A stretch of DNA of 41,154 nt. Origin: Clostridia bacterium (GTDB lineage Bacteria > Bacillota > Clostridia > UBA1212 > UBA1255). The stretch covers positions 1 to 41,154 of the forward strand of contig JAFZSK010000078.1 in assembly GCA_017620915.1 (NCBI GenBank), read 5' to 3'. Below are positions 8,551-17,309 of this stretch, in pieces. The notes under the pieces were generated by a model, which saw nothing but the letters and a program-made list of their open reading frames with translations, did not search any database and had not been told where the DNA came from. The translations under genes were made by a program, and so were the position numbers. Numbering within the stretch: position 1 is the first letter of the stretch; every line of letters starts with the position of its first letter.

Positions 8551-8778
8551 ATGTTTGAAAGAATCAGAAAAATAATTGTTGACCAGCTGGGCGTGGACGA
8601 AAGTCAGGTTACGATCGATTCGTCGTTTGTGGACGATCTGGGTGCCGACTCTCTCGATATAGTGGAACTTATTATGGCGCTGGAAAGTGAATTCGATATC
8701 GAAATTCCCGATGAAGACGCCGAAAAGATCACCACGGTCAATGATGCCGTGCAGTATGTGACCAACAACATCAAATAA
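8551..8778 (+). CDS. acpP: Acyl carrier protein
   Basis: ACP carries growing acyl chains on a 4'-phosphopantetheine arm during fatty acid synthesis. The 75-residue acidic four-helix protein has the carrier motif GADSLD with the modified serine at residue 34, and the usual helix II/III residues ([25 protein letters not shown]). The ATG at 8551 is chosen with the GAAAGGAAG site upstream. The open frame reaching back to 8473 is spurious. acpP-rnc is a classic neighbourhood, but plsX/fabD upstream and smc/ftsY downstream, the usual companions, are absent here. Confidence 0.97.
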   Translation: MFERIRKIIVDQLGVDESQVTIDSSFVDDLGADSLDIVELIMALESEFDIEIPDEDAEKITTVNDAVQYVTNNIK

Positions 8779-8796
8779 TTTTTCAAATTTCAGAAT

Positions 8797-9504
8797 ATGA
8801 CCGACTTGCTGCGTTTTCAGGAGCTGACAGGGTACCGCTTTTTAGATGAAGCATTGTTGATGCAGGCGCTGACCCACACGTCTTTTGCGAATGAGCGCTG
8901 CATGAACGGACACGGGGACAGCAACCAACGGTTGGAATTTCTCGGAGACTCCGTGCTGAGCACGATAATCAGCAGGTATCTTTACGATGAATTTCCGTCA
9001 ATGCCCGAAGGTAAGCTGTCCCGTTTTCGTGCGCAATTAGTGTGCGAAAAGTCGCTGGCGGAGATTGCCGGATCGATCGAGCTGGGTTCGTTTATCCGCC
9101 TCGGCCGCGGCGAACGTCAGACCGGCGGAGCTCAGAAGCCGTCGCTGCTGGCGGACGGCGTCGAAGCGCTGATCGCCGCGGTCTATCTGGACGCCGGTAT
9201 TGAGAAAGCGACCGGGTTCGTACTGAAAAACCTCGGTTTTGCAGAAATCATTTCTTCTCAGGCCGCTTCGTTTGGCCATTTTGATCATAAGACCGAGCTT
9301 CAGGAATCTTTCCGAACTCCGGACGTTCAGATCGAATACGAGATCCTGAATGTATCCGGCCCCGTCCATGCTCCTGTCTTCGAGGCTGAAGTACGGCTGT
9401 TTCGCGACGGCGCACAGCTCTGCTGTGCCGCGGGCAGCGGCAGCAGCAAAAAAGCCGCCGAACAGGACGCCGCGGCGGCAGCGCTGAAGCAATTGAGATC
9501 CTGA
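8797..9504 (+). CDS. rnc: Ribonuclease III
   Basis: RNase III cuts double-stranded RNA in rRNA precursors and structured mRNAs. The 235-residue length matches the family. The catalytic domain has the signature NQRLEFLGDSVL with acidic residues E47 and D51, and the second acidic cluster in LLADGVEALIAAVYLDAG. The C-terminal dsRNA-binding domain covers about 160-235 and ends in GSSKKAAEQDAAAAAL. It starts 18 bp after acpP with only a weak ribosome site, so translation may depend on coupling. An extra short segment between the domains (ISSQAASFGHFDHKT) is normal for the family. Confidence 0.97.
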   Translation: MTDLLRFQELTGYRFLDEALLMQALTHTSFANERCMNGHGDSNQRLEFLGDSVLSTIISRYLYDEFPSMPEGKLSRFRAQLVCEKSLAEIAGSIELGSFIRLGRGERQTGGAQKPSLLADGVEALIAAVYLDAGIEKATGFVLKNLGFAEIISSQAASFGHFDHKTELQESFRTPDVQIEYEILNVSGPVHAPVFEAEVRLFRDGAQLCCAAGSGSSKKAAEQDAAAAALKQLRS

Positions 9505-9530
9505 ACTCACTCCTAATTACCGTTGAACCG

Positions 9531-9591
9531 ATATTTCCCGCTATTTCCCGGACTCTACTGCCGGTAGAGTGACAATTTCCCGGGAAATATA
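9531..9591. repeat. Composite palindromic element, copy B (upstream of comEA)
   Basis: ATATTTCCCG (9531-9540) and TATTTCCCGG (9542-9551) lead into ACTCTACTGCCGGTAGAGT (9552-9570), followed by ATTTCCCGGGAAATAT (9575-9590). The order and spacing are nearly those of copy A upstream of recA. The central palindrome is its reverse complement with identical arms. It ends one base before a possible comEA -35 box. Confidence 0.78.
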
Positions 9592-9620
9592 TTGCCGTTC
9601 GGGCGCTTCCGGCGTATCAT
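9592..9620 (+). promoter_or_regulatory. Possible comEA promoter abutting the palindromic element
   Basis: TTGCCG (9592-9597), a 17-bp spacer and TATCAT (9615-9620), 22 bp before the comEA start. The boxes are imperfect. Support comes mainly from spacing and from a similar GGGAAATAT-N-TTGC junction upstream of the DUF3846 gene. Confidence 0.4.
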
Positions 9621-9642
9621 CGCGACGAAAGGAGTGATTCGA

Positions 9643-10365
9643 ATGAGGATCCGATTGTTCGGCAAGATCATCAAGGTGCCCAAAGCGGTGCCGGTCATAG
9701 CGGTTATTCTGGTCATCGGCGGGATCGTTGCCGCCGGTTTTTTTACCGGTCGGGGCAAAAAACTGCCGAATGCGGAACAGCTCACGGCGTCACCCGGGGC
9801 GGCGGGAGAGGAACTCCGGCTGAGCGAAGGCGGCAATGCAGCCGTTGACCCCGGCGATACTGCGGACAAAACGTTCCGCACCGGCACGGATACGCCCGTA
9901 TTGCCCACGCCGGTCCGGCTGGTGATACACATAACCGGCGCGGTACGGCGCGAGGGCGTGTATTGGCTGGAACAGGGGTTTATCGTCCAGGACGCGGTGG
10001 AGGCGGCGGGCGGACTGCTGTCCGGCGCGGATACTAAAAGCATCAATCTGGCCATGCGGCTGAACGACGGCATGCATATCCATATCCCGTACGAGTATGA
10101 CGAGGACAAAAACTGGCTGCCCGACAGCGGACACGCGCTTTCGGCGGACGGCTCTTCCGGCCAGAACGGCGAAACGCGGGTCAACATCAACACCGCCACT
10201 CTCAGTGAACTGATGACCCTTAACGGTATAGGCGAGAGCACGGCCGCGGAGATCATCGCGTACCGCGAGGAGCACGGCCGCTTCGAAAAGATCGAAGATA
10301 TAATGAACGTGCCCGGAATCAAAGAGGCAAAGTTCAATCGCATCAAAAAGAATATTACAGTGTAG
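9643..10365 (+). CDS. comEA: ComEA-type competence DNA receptor (SLBB + helix-hairpin-helix)
   Basis: ComEA is a membrane-anchored double-stranded DNA-binding protein that delivers DNA to the ComEC uptake channel. The 240-residue product has a membrane anchor (about 14-35), a low-complexity linker, an SLBB domain (IHITGAVRREGVYWL to MHIHIPYE, about 87-146), and C-terminal paired HhH motifs (VNINTATLSELMTLNGIGES... to MNVPGIKEAKFNRIKKNI, about 180-240). The start at 9643 has the AAAGGAG site 7 bp upstream. The frame continuing to 9592 has no support. comEB/comEC do not follow, so it is a solitary comEA. It could alternatively serve a non-competence DNA-binding role. Confidence 0.92.
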   Translation: MRIRLFGKIIKVPKAVPVIAVILVIGGIVAAGFFTGRGKKLPNAEQLTASPGAAGEELRLSEGGNAAVDPGDTADKTFRTGTDTPVLPTPVRLVIHITGAVRREGVYWLEQGFIVQDAVEAAGGLLSGADTKSINLAMRLNDGMHIHIPYEYDEDKNWLPDSGHALSADGSSGQNGETRVNINTATLSELMTLNGIGESTAAEIIAYREEHGRFEKIEDIMNVPGIKEAKFNRIKKNITV

Positions 10366-10405
10366 CCGGCGGCCGGACCGTATGTGCTGAGCGGGCGCGT
10401 TTCAC

Positions 10406-10434
10406 TTGATTTGCCGGGCGTTTTCCCATATAAT
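10406..10434 (+). promoter_or_regulatory. Promoter of the SGNH-vWA gene
   Basis: TTGATT (10406-10411), a 17-bp spacer and TATAAT (10429-10434). The -35 is embedded in GTTTCACTTGATT, the same extension as at the recA and ftsK promoters. The leader is about 70 nt. Confidence 0.72.
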
Positions 10435-10510
10435 AACCGCGATACCGCCGCGAAAGATCCGATGCGGATACGTTCGCGCCGGCCCGACTGACATACTGGA
10501 GGAAAGACGA

Positions 10511-12256
10511 TTGAAACAAGCAAAAGGCAGAAACAGGCTGCTTTGCGTACTGGCCGGCATTGTGCTGGTTAGTCTGCTTTTTTCAATGACTCTGGCATCG
10601 GCCGGCGGTCCTTCCGGCAACGGAGACAGTACGATCATCGTGTCGCTGGGCGATTCATATTCTTCCGGCGAAGGAAATGAAGACTTTTACGGGTATGATC
10701 CGTCGTCCGTTTTAAATACTATACAAAGCGAAGACTGGCTGGCACACCGTTCCGAGAAAGCCTGGGCAGGGCTGCTCACGCTTCCGGGGGTCGACGGGAG
10801 AATGAGAACGCACCGGTATGTGCCGGGTGAAGAAAACACTAACGGAGTCAACTGGTATTTCGTTGCCGCCTCCGGCGCAACGATTGATAATATAAACACG
10901 TCCGCGGACAACGGAAAGCAGAACAGGAACTACTACAGACGCGACGGGACCGAATTGTACTTTGGAACGACCGCGCTGCCCGGGCAGCTGGATGTTTTTT
11001 ATGATACTCCCGGGCTTGACCGCGAAGAAGTAGATTATGTCACGATCACGATCGGCGGAAACGATGTGGGCTTTTTCAGTATGATGGTCGACGCCGTCAA
11101 TCCGTTGTCGGGCGAACTGTTCGACAGGATCAACACCGAACTGGACACATTTTACGATGAGGGCGGAACGCGCGATAAATTGTACAATGCGTATCACCGT
11201 ATTGAAGAGGCGGCGCCCAACGCCACGATCATTGTAGCCGGATATCCGGAACTGTTCAGTTACTCCGGCTCGACGCTGGGCTTTATTTCCCGGAACGAAG
11301 CGGATTTTATCAACGGTTCCGTCCGGGAATTCAACAGGCGGATCTGGAAGGTCGTGGTCGAATGCCGGAAAGAAGGCATGAAGATCGAATTTGTGGACGT
11401 TGAAGCCGCCTTTAAAGGCCATCAGGCGTATACCAAAGAGCCTTATATTTACAAGATCTATCTGGCGGCGCAGGAACAGGACTGCTGCAGCAATGAAGTA
11501 AGCAGGTATTCGCTGCATCCCAACAAATCGGGGCAGAAAAAATACGCGGAAGCGGTCCAGACCCGGATCAACGATCTGGAACGTAAAAAGACACAGACGC
11601 GCGATACCTCCGAGGTCAAAAATATCGTGCTCGTGCTGGATAGTTCGGCCGGAACGGAAGAGAATGTGTTGACCGAGATCCGGCAGGCGGCGGGAGCATT
11701 TATTGACAGCATGCTGGCCGAAGACGCCGCGATCGGGATCGTTTCGTACAGTACGTATGCCAATATGAAGACCGATTTCAGCCGGAACGCCGATTATCTT
11801 AAAAGCGCTGTTGACAGTATTTATGCCGACAGCAGAGCGAATATATACGCGGGGCTGGAACTGGCGGAAGAGATGCTGGACGGCACGGATACATCCGACA
11901 AGATCATTGTGCTGGCGGACATCGACCCGGCCGATGAAGGACTGCTCGGAGAGGAATTGCTCGAATACTGCGAAAGCTTGCGGGGAAAAGGCATCACGGT
12001 ATATACCCTAGGCGGTTGCGAATTGTCCGGGGAGGAACAGTTGACGCGGTTTTTTGATGATACCGCCGACCGGATCAACGGTATCTCCGACCGGCCTGAA
12101 CCGGCCGTTTCGGCAGAAACCCCTGTTCCGGCAGAGACGACCGAAAAAAAGGCGGCGGTCTGGCCCCGGATCGTTTTTCCGTCTGTCGCCGCCGTTGTGA
12201 TAGCCGCTACTCTGACGATCATACTAGTTAAAAAACGCAAAGCCGGCAAAAAATAA
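10511..12256 (+). CDS. Secreted, membrane-anchored SGNH hydrolase fused to a vWA-like domain
   Basis: The 581-residue protein has an N-terminal signal or membrane segment (about 9-31) and an SGNH/GDSL esterase domain with block I GDSYSSGEGN (about 47-56), block III GGNDVGF and a late SLHPNKSGQKKYA histidine block. A vWA-like domain of about 160 residues follows (NIVLVLDSSAGTEE through VYTLGG), then a linker, a C-terminal membrane helix and a KKRKAGKK tail. The vWA metal site is degenerate: DSSAG stands where DxSxS is usual. The start is TTG at 10511 with GGAGGAAAG upstream. The topology is a surface enzyme anchored at its C-terminus. The substrate is unknown and could be an ester of wall polymers or lipids. 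Confidence 0.85.
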   Translation: MKQAKGRNRLLCVLAGIVLVSLLFSMTLASAGGPSGNGDSTIIVSLGDSYSSGEGNEDFYGYDPSSVLNTIQSEDWLAHRSEKAWAGLLTLPGVDGRMRTHRYVPGEENTNGVNWYFVAASGATIDNINTSADNGKQNRNYYRRDGTELYFGTTALPGQLDVFYDTPGLDREEVDYVTITIGGNDVGFFSMMVDAVNPLSGELFDRINTELDTFYDEGGTRDKLYNAYHRIEEAAPNATIIVAGYPELFSYSGSTLGFISRNEADFINGSVREFNRRIWKVVVECRKEGMKIEFVDVEAAFKGHQAYTKEPYIYKIYLAAQEQDCCSNEVSRYSLHPNKSGQKKYAEAVQTRINDLERKKTQTRDTSEVKNIVLVLDSSAGTEENVLTEIRQAAGAFIDSMLAEDAAIGIVSYSTYANMKTDFSRNADYLKSAVDSIYADSRANIYAGLELAEEMLDGTDTSDKIIVLADIDPADEGLLGEELLEYCESLRGKGITVYTLGGCELSGEEQLTRFFDDTADRINGISDRPEPAVSAETPVPAETTEKKAAVWPRIVFPSVAAVVIAATLTIILVKKRKAGKK

Positions 12257-12300
12257 ATATCAGCCGCCTTCGGGCAAATACGGCGCACATGGTGTTTCAC

Positions 12301-12329
12301 TTGCATTTCCGGCGCGTGTGTTGTACAAT
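12301..12329 (+). promoter_or_regulatory. ftsK/spoIIIE promoter
   Basis: TTGCAT (12301-12306), a 17-bp spacer and TACAAT (12324-12329). It is preceded by GTTTCAC (the full string 12294-12306 is GTTTCACTTGCAT), the extension shared with two other promoters in this window. Confidence 0.7.
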
Positions 12330-12370
12330 TATACCGCGCTCATGGGAGCTTTTACAGGAGGATAAAATTC

Positions 12371-15064
12371 GTGGCGAACACAAAGAAAAAATCAAAAGAT
12401 AAAAAGAAAAAAAACGCCGGCAAGCAAAGCAACAGCGCTGTAAGGAAAGATAACGGAAAGGCTTCTTCGGGCGAGAAGGGCGTTGTCGTTAAAGAGACCA
12501 AAGGCAGCCGTGAGATCCTTGCAGTTATTCTGGCCGCAGTCGGTATTTTCCTGATATTTTCTCTTTTTAATAAAACCGGCAAACTGGGCGAACTGGTCAT
12601 CGGCTTTCTGGTGGGACTGGTGGGCAAATTCTGCATGATCCTGATGCTGATACTGCTGTTCGTGCTGGCCTGGACGGTACTGCGCGGCACCTCCGGAACG
12701 GTATTTTCCGCTAAAAACTGTATATTATTTACGCTGATGCTGCTGCTCCTGGCGGCACTGGTACATACGTTCTCGTTCGGCGTGGAGAAGTATGCCGGAC
12801 TGAAATTTTTCGACATAATGAAACAGATGTGGAATCAGGGCAAGGGCGGCGGCCTGATCGGCGGTCTGATCAGTTACGGGCTGCAGCTGCTGGTGGCCAA
12901 ACCCGGTACGCTGATAATCCTGATCCCGGCCACGCTGGTGCTGGCAATGGTACTGTTTTCGTTGTCCATCGTGCGCGCAGGCAAGAAAGTCGCCCACGCG
13001 GGAGGCAAGGTGAAAGGCTGGTTTGCCGGCGTTGTCAGCCGTTTCCGTGAATCTGACTCTAAAAATAAAGAAAAACGTAAGAAGACCGCGGAAGAGCGCG
13101 CCCGGAAGAAGGAGCTTCAGAAAGAAGATGATGAACGCGGCGCCGGAGAGTCAAAAGACAGTGAAAATGAAAACGGACAAAACGGTGACGATGAAGAGTA
13201 CCTGGGACCGGACGGCGACGCGATCATACCGGATTATTACGACGGAGACGCAGACGCGGCACGCGGCGTTTCTGATGAACATATAGAATTTGTTACTGCC
13301 CGCGGACGCAAGAAGGAACTGTTCCAGGAAGACCTCCGCAAGCAGAAAGAACTGCACAAGGCCGAAGAACGCAAGATCATGTCGCAGGAAGACGACGACG
13401 AGGCGATCATCGGTCCGGGCGCGGACGGCTATAGCGGCGGCGCGTATGTTGTCGACGGCGAGGATTACGGTAACGAAGGACGCCGGATCGACGGCAGTTT
13501 TGACGATTCTATCACCGAGATCGAAAGCAAAGAGCCGCTGCCGGATGTTGACGGCTCCATTCCCACCAAGATCCCGGACAAAGAAGAGATCCGCGTTGTG
13601 ACCTGCAACGAGGAGATCGACTACAGCCTGCCGCCGCGCCGGATCCTCAAGAGCGTCGAGACCGACGATTCGGATCTGCAGGAGCAGGAGCGCAACGCCA
13701 AACTCACGGCGCGCAAACTGGAGGAAGTCATGCGGAGCTTCGGTATCGAAGCGCGCGTGATCCGCATTTCCATAGGCTCCACGGTGACAATGTTCGAACT
13801 GCAGCCCCAGTCCGGCGTCAAAGTCAGCCGGATCAAAAATCTGTCCGATGATATTGCCCTCAATCTGGCCGCGTCCGGCGTACGCATATTGGCCCCGATC
13901 CCCGGCAAGGCCGCGATAGGTATCGAAGTGCCCAACGAAGACCGGCGCACCGTGTACCTTAAAGACCTGGTGGAGTCGGAGGCGTTCCAGAGCCACCGCT
14001 CCAAACTGGCGTTCTGCCTCGGCGAAGATATTTCCGGAGACCCGATAATCGCGGATATCTCCAAAATGCCGCACGTGCTCATCGCCGGCACTACCGGATC
14101 CGGCAAGAGCGTCTGCATCAACTGCATCGTGATGAGCCTGCTGTACCGCTGCACGCCCAACGACGTGCGTCTGATCATGATCGATCCCAAAGTGGTGGAG
14201 CTGCAGGTGTACAACAGCATTCCGCACCTGCTGGTGCCCGTTGTCACCGAACCCAAAAAAGCGGCGGCGGCGCTGTCCTGGACGGTGCAGGAAATGGAGA
14301 ACCGGTACAAATTGTTCGCAAAATACAATCTGCGCGACATCACCGCGTACAATCAGTACGCGCCGGAGCACGGGCTGCCGCGGATGCCGCGCATCGTGAT
14401 CATTATTGACGAGCTGGCGGATCTGATGATGGTGGTGCGGGATTCCGTGGAGGAAGCGATCAACCGCATCGCTCAGAAAGCGCGCGCCGCGGGCATGCAC
14501 CTGATCGTGGCTACGCAGCGGCCGTCGGTGGACGTCATCACCGGCCTGATCAAGGCCAATATTCCGTCGCGCATCGCGTTCACCGTGTCTTCGGTGGTGG
14601 ATTCCAAGACGATCCTGGACTACGGCGGCGCGGAAAAACTGCTGGGCCGCGGCGACATGCTCTACCATCCGGTGGACTTCATGAAGCCGCTCCGGGTGCA
14701 GGGCGGTTTCGTGTCCGACGCGGAGATCGAGGAAACAGTGGAGTTCCTGAAAGTCCAGAAAGCGGAAAACGAGCAGGATGAGCAGATCTCCAGCGATATT
14801 GACAATACGCGCATGATGGAAAAGCCGGGCCGCGCCGGGCACGGGGACAATCTCCTCGGCGACGGCGATCCGATGCTGGCGGACGCGGTGGATATTGCCA
14901 TCGAGACTAAACAGATCTCGGCCTCGTTCCTGCAGCGGAAACTCGGGCTGGGATACAGCCGGGCGTCGCGCCTGATCGACCAGATGGAAGAGAAGGGCTT
15001 CATAAGCGCCCGCGACGGCAACAACCCGCGCCAGGTCCTGATCAGCCGCAATCCGCTGAGGTGA
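12371..15064 (+). CDS. ftsK: DNA translocase FtsK/SpoIIIE
   Basis: This family pumps chromosomal DNA through the division or sporulation septum. The 897-residue protein has a basic N-terminus, about four membrane helices (roughly 48-200), a highly charged, acidic linker (about 220-430), the alpha/beta motor with Walker A AGTTGSGKSVCIN (near 575) and Walker B IVIIIDELADLMM, and a C-terminal gamma winged-helix domain (about 830-890; ISASFLQRKLGLGYSRASRLIDQMEEKG) that reads KOPS/SRS sequences. The start is GTG 12371 with AGGAGG at 12356-12361. The sequence does not separate FtsK from SpoIIIE; the latter name would imply sporulation. Its own promoter precedes it and the dipeptidase gene follows 7 bp later. 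Confidence 0.96.
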   Translation: MANTKKKSKDKKKKNAGKQSNSAVRKDNGKASSGEKGVVVKETKGSREILAVILAAVGIFLIFSLFNKTGKLGELVIGFLVGLVGKFCMILMLILLFVLAWTVLRGTSGTVFSAKNCILFTLMLLLLAALVHTFSFGVEKYAGLKFFDIMKQMWNQGKGGGLIGGLISYGLQLLVAKPGTLIILIPATLVLAMVLFSLSIVRAGKKVAHAGGKVKGWFAGVVSRFRESDSKNKEKRKKTAEERARKKELQKEDDERGAGESKDSENENGQNGDDEEYLGPDGDAIIPDYYDGDADAARGVSDEHIEFVTARGRKKELFQEDLRKQKELHKAEERKIMSQEDDDEAIIGPGADGYSGGAYVVDGEDYGNEGRRIDGSFDDSITEIESKEPLPDVDGSIPTKIPDKEEIRVVTCNEEIDYSLPPRRILKSVETDDSDLQEQERNAKLTARKLEEVMRSFGIEARVIRISIGSTVTMFELQPQSGVKVSRIKNLSDDIALNLAASGVRILAPIPGKAAIGIEVPNEDRRTVYLKDLVESEAFQSHRSKLAFCLGEDISGDPIIADISKMPHVLIAGTTGSGKSVCINCIVMSLLYRCTPNDVRLIMIDPKVVELQVYNSIPHLLVPVVTEPKKAAAALSWTVQEMENRYKLFAKYNLRDITAYNQYAPEHGLPRMPRIVIIIDELADLMMVVRDSVEEAINRIAQKARAAGMHLIVATQRPSVDVITGLIKANIPSRIAFTVSSVVDSKTILDYGGAEKLLGRGDMLYHPVDFMKPLRVQGGFVSDAEIEETVEFLKVQKAENEQDEQISSDIDNTRMMEKPGRAGHGDNLLGDGDPMLADAVDIAIETKQISASFLQRKLGLGYSRASRLIDQMEEKGFISARDGNNPRQVLISRNPLR

Positions 15065-15071
15065 ACATAAT

Positions 15072-16160
15072 ATGGATACAGTAAAACCGGCGGTGTCGCC
15101 GAAGAATATGTGCATATTTGATGCGCACTGCGACACGCTCACCGAATTAAAAGCGGGGGAGCGTTCGCTGCTGGATGCGCCTGCGCATTTCAACGTTTCC
15201 AAACAGTTATCGTACCGGCGTTATCTGCAGGTAACGGATATATGGGTGGACAGCGGCCGGCACGATGTAGACGCCCGGGTAAATAAGAATATCGATGAAT
15301 TTTACCGGCAGCTGAAGCTGCTGAACACAGTCGGCGCGCAGGCCGCGGAACCGTTCGAAGTCGCGCAGATCACCGACCGGTGCGGGCTGGACGCGTATTT
15401 TGACGTTGACGGCGGCAGGGGCAAAAAGCGGCAGGCTGCATTGTTGCTGGCAATAGAAGGCGGCGAGTGTATTGACGCCGATTCCCGCGGTCCCGGTGCG
15501 GACGAAGGGCAATACCGGTTCGACCGGCTGCACGAACTCTTTGACCGCGGCGTGCGGCTGCTCACCATGACCTGGAACACGCCCAACGCCATGTGCGACA
15601 CGCATCTGAACGCGCGCGAACCGGCCGGGCTCACGCCGTTCGGCCGCGCCGCGGTAGCGGAACTGAACCGGCTTGGGATAATGATCGACCTGTCTCACAT
15701 ATCCGATCAGGGCTTCTGGGACGTGCTGGAGCTTACCCGCAGGCCGGTGGTGGCGTCTCACTCCGACGCGCGGGCGGTATGTGCGGTCAGCCGCAACCTG
15801 ACCGACGATATGTTCCGGGCGCTCATAAAAAACGGAGGTGTGACCGGCATAAACTTCTGCACGAGCTTTCTGGGCGGCAGCAAAGATATTGACCGGATCA
15901 TCGAACATATCGAGCATTTCGCGGGACTGGGCGGCGTTGACCACATCGGCCTCGGCTCCGATTTTGACGGAATAGAAGAGCTGCCGGGCGGCATTGACGG
16001 CGCGGAAAGTATGTATAAAATAATTGACCGGCTGCTCAGAATGGGTTATACTGAGGGGCAGGCGAGGGGGATCGCGGCGGACAACTTCCGGCGCGTGTTC
16101 CGCGAGGTACTGCCGGCCGGCAGCGAGCCCGGCACAGCAGAAAAAGGTGTAACGAAATGA
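15072..16160 (+). CDS. Membrane dipeptidase (peptidase family M19)
   Basis: M19 enzymes are zinc dipeptidases of the renal dipeptidase type, often acting on L-D or D-amino-acid dipeptides. The 362-residue product has the expected metal ligands in order: DAHCD near residue 16-20, IEGGE (bridging glutamate), IDLSHISD, VASHSDARAV and GSDFDG. No signal peptide is seen, so it is likely cytoplasmic. The start codon is 7 bp after the ftsK stop, with GAGGTGAA at 15058-15065 as ribosome site. The stop overlaps the next gene (ATGA at 16157-16160). A role in recycling peptidoglycan-derived dipeptides is inferred. Confidence 0.94.
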   Translation: MDTVKPAVSPKNMCIFDAHCDTLTELKAGERSLLDAPAHFNVSKQLSYRRYLQVTDIWVDSGRHDVDARVNKNIDEFYRQLKLLNTVGAQAAEPFEVAQITDRCGLDAYFDVDGGRGKKRQAALLLAIEGGECIDADSRGPGADEGQYRFDRLHELFDRGVRLLTMTWNTPNAMCDTHLNAREPAGLTPFGRAAVAELNRLGIMIDLSHISDQGFWDVLELTRRPVVASHSDARAVCAVSRNLTDDMFRALIKNGGVTGINFCTSFLGGSKDIDRIIEHIEHFAGLGGVDHIGLGSDFDGIEELPGGIDGAESMYKIIDRLLRMGYTEGQARGIAADNFRRVFREVLPAGSEPGTAEKGVTK

Positions 16161-17308
16161 AAAAGCAGAATAAAAAGAAAAGCCGCGGCAATACAGTATT
16201 GAAAGTATTCGGCAGGATCGGCATAAGCCTCCTGACGCTGATACTGGTGCTGGTCATCGGCATAATCGGAATGCTCTTAGTGTTATATTACGGCCCGTCG
16301 CCCTCCGCGCGCGACCGTTTCGTTCTCACCGTTAAAGAGACCAGCGCCGGCGGGTTTCTGGCCGACTGGTTCCTGCCTAAGAGCACCATTGACGCCATCC
16401 TTGCGGCCAACACCGTAGAGGAGACCGATGAAGTAACCAATACGTCGCTGATCAACATCCCCGGCAGCCACACCGAAAAAGGCAATGACGATCCGTCAGA
16501 TCCTGCCGCGACGCACGATCCGAACGGACCGGATACGCCCGTTGACCCCGATTACGACATCAACAAGATCGAACTCATCGACCTGCACGGCAAGACCTAC
16601 CGCGGCAAACTGCTGATCGTGTACAATCCCAAACGCGTGTACATCGGCACCCCCGACGCGTACGGCGAGGATAAAAAAGGCGTCAGCACCATCGATATGG
16701 TCCGGAACAACAACGCGCTGTACGGCGTCAACGGCGGCGGCTTCTTCGACACCGGCAGCGGCAACGGCGGCGTGCCCACCGGCCGCGACAATTCGGACGG
16801 CATCGTTATTTCCAAAGGAAAAATGATGTGGGGCAATAAAAATCAGACGTATGAGATCATCGGCATCAACCGGGACGGCATCCTGGTGCTGGGCAAGATG
16901 ACCGGCAAGCAGGCGCTGGACAGCGGCATCGTGGAAGCGTTCAATTTCGGGCCGTATCTTATTGTCAACGGCGAGCCCTGCGCGGTGAACGGCTACACCG
17001 AAAGCAGTCTGAACCCCCGCACCGCCATCGGACAGCGTGCCGACGGAGCGATTCTGATCGTGACCATTGACGGCCGCCAGCCCACCAGCGTAGGCGCGTC
17101 GTACGAAGACCTGATCGAGATAATGATGAATTACGGCGCGGTCAACGCCGCCAACCTCGACGGCGGTTCGTCCACCTACATGGTTCAGAACGAAGAAAAC
17201 GCCAACAATCCGAAGATAATCACGCAGACCGCGTCGCTTTACGGACCGCGGCGGATGGCAACGTCCGTGCTGGTCGCCCGCGTGGAAGACGTAGACAGGG
17301 AGGGCTGA
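16157..17308 (+). CDS. Membrane-anchored NAGPA-domain protein (phosphodiester glycosidase family)
   Basis: The 383-residue protein starts with a basic stretch and one membrane helix (about 20-48), then a Pro/Asp-rich linker (105-135) and an extracytoplasmic NAGPA domain (about 140-378). The conserved core motifs are GVNGGGFFDTG, the NPRTAIGQRADG segment and NLDGGSSTYM near the end. The family includes the human uncovering enzyme, which cleaves N-acetylglucosamine from phosphodiesters. Bacterial members are linked to polysaccharide or teichoic-type phosphodiester turnover. The start overlaps the dipeptidase stop by 4 bp, and the next gene begins 1 bp after this stop, so the three are one operon. 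The substrate is inferred, not shown. Confidence 0.9.
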   Translation: MKKQNKKKSRGNTVLKVFGRIGISLLTLILVLVIGIIGMLLVLYYGPSPSARDRFVLTVKETSAGGFLADWFLPKSTIDAILAANTVEETDEVTNTSLINIPGSHTEKGNDDPSDPAATHDPNGPDTPVDPDYDINKIELIDLHGKTYRGKLLIVYNPKRVYIGTPDAYGEDKKGVSTIDMVRNNNALYGVNGGGFFDTGSGNGGVPTGRDNSDGIVISKGKMMWGNKNQTYEIIGINRDGILVLGKMTGKQALDSGIVEAFNFGPYLIVNGEPCAVNGYTESSLNPRTAIGQRADGAILIVTIDGRQPTSVGASYEDLIEIMMNYGAVNAANLDGGSSTYMVQNEENANNPKIITQTASLYGPRRMATSVLVARVEDVDREG

Positions 17309-17309
17309 T

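Noticed and set aside
13151-15202. 683-codon open frame antisense to ftsK
   Set aside because: Shadow of a GC-rich gene: FtsK motifs are all on the other strand and the frame has no family signature.
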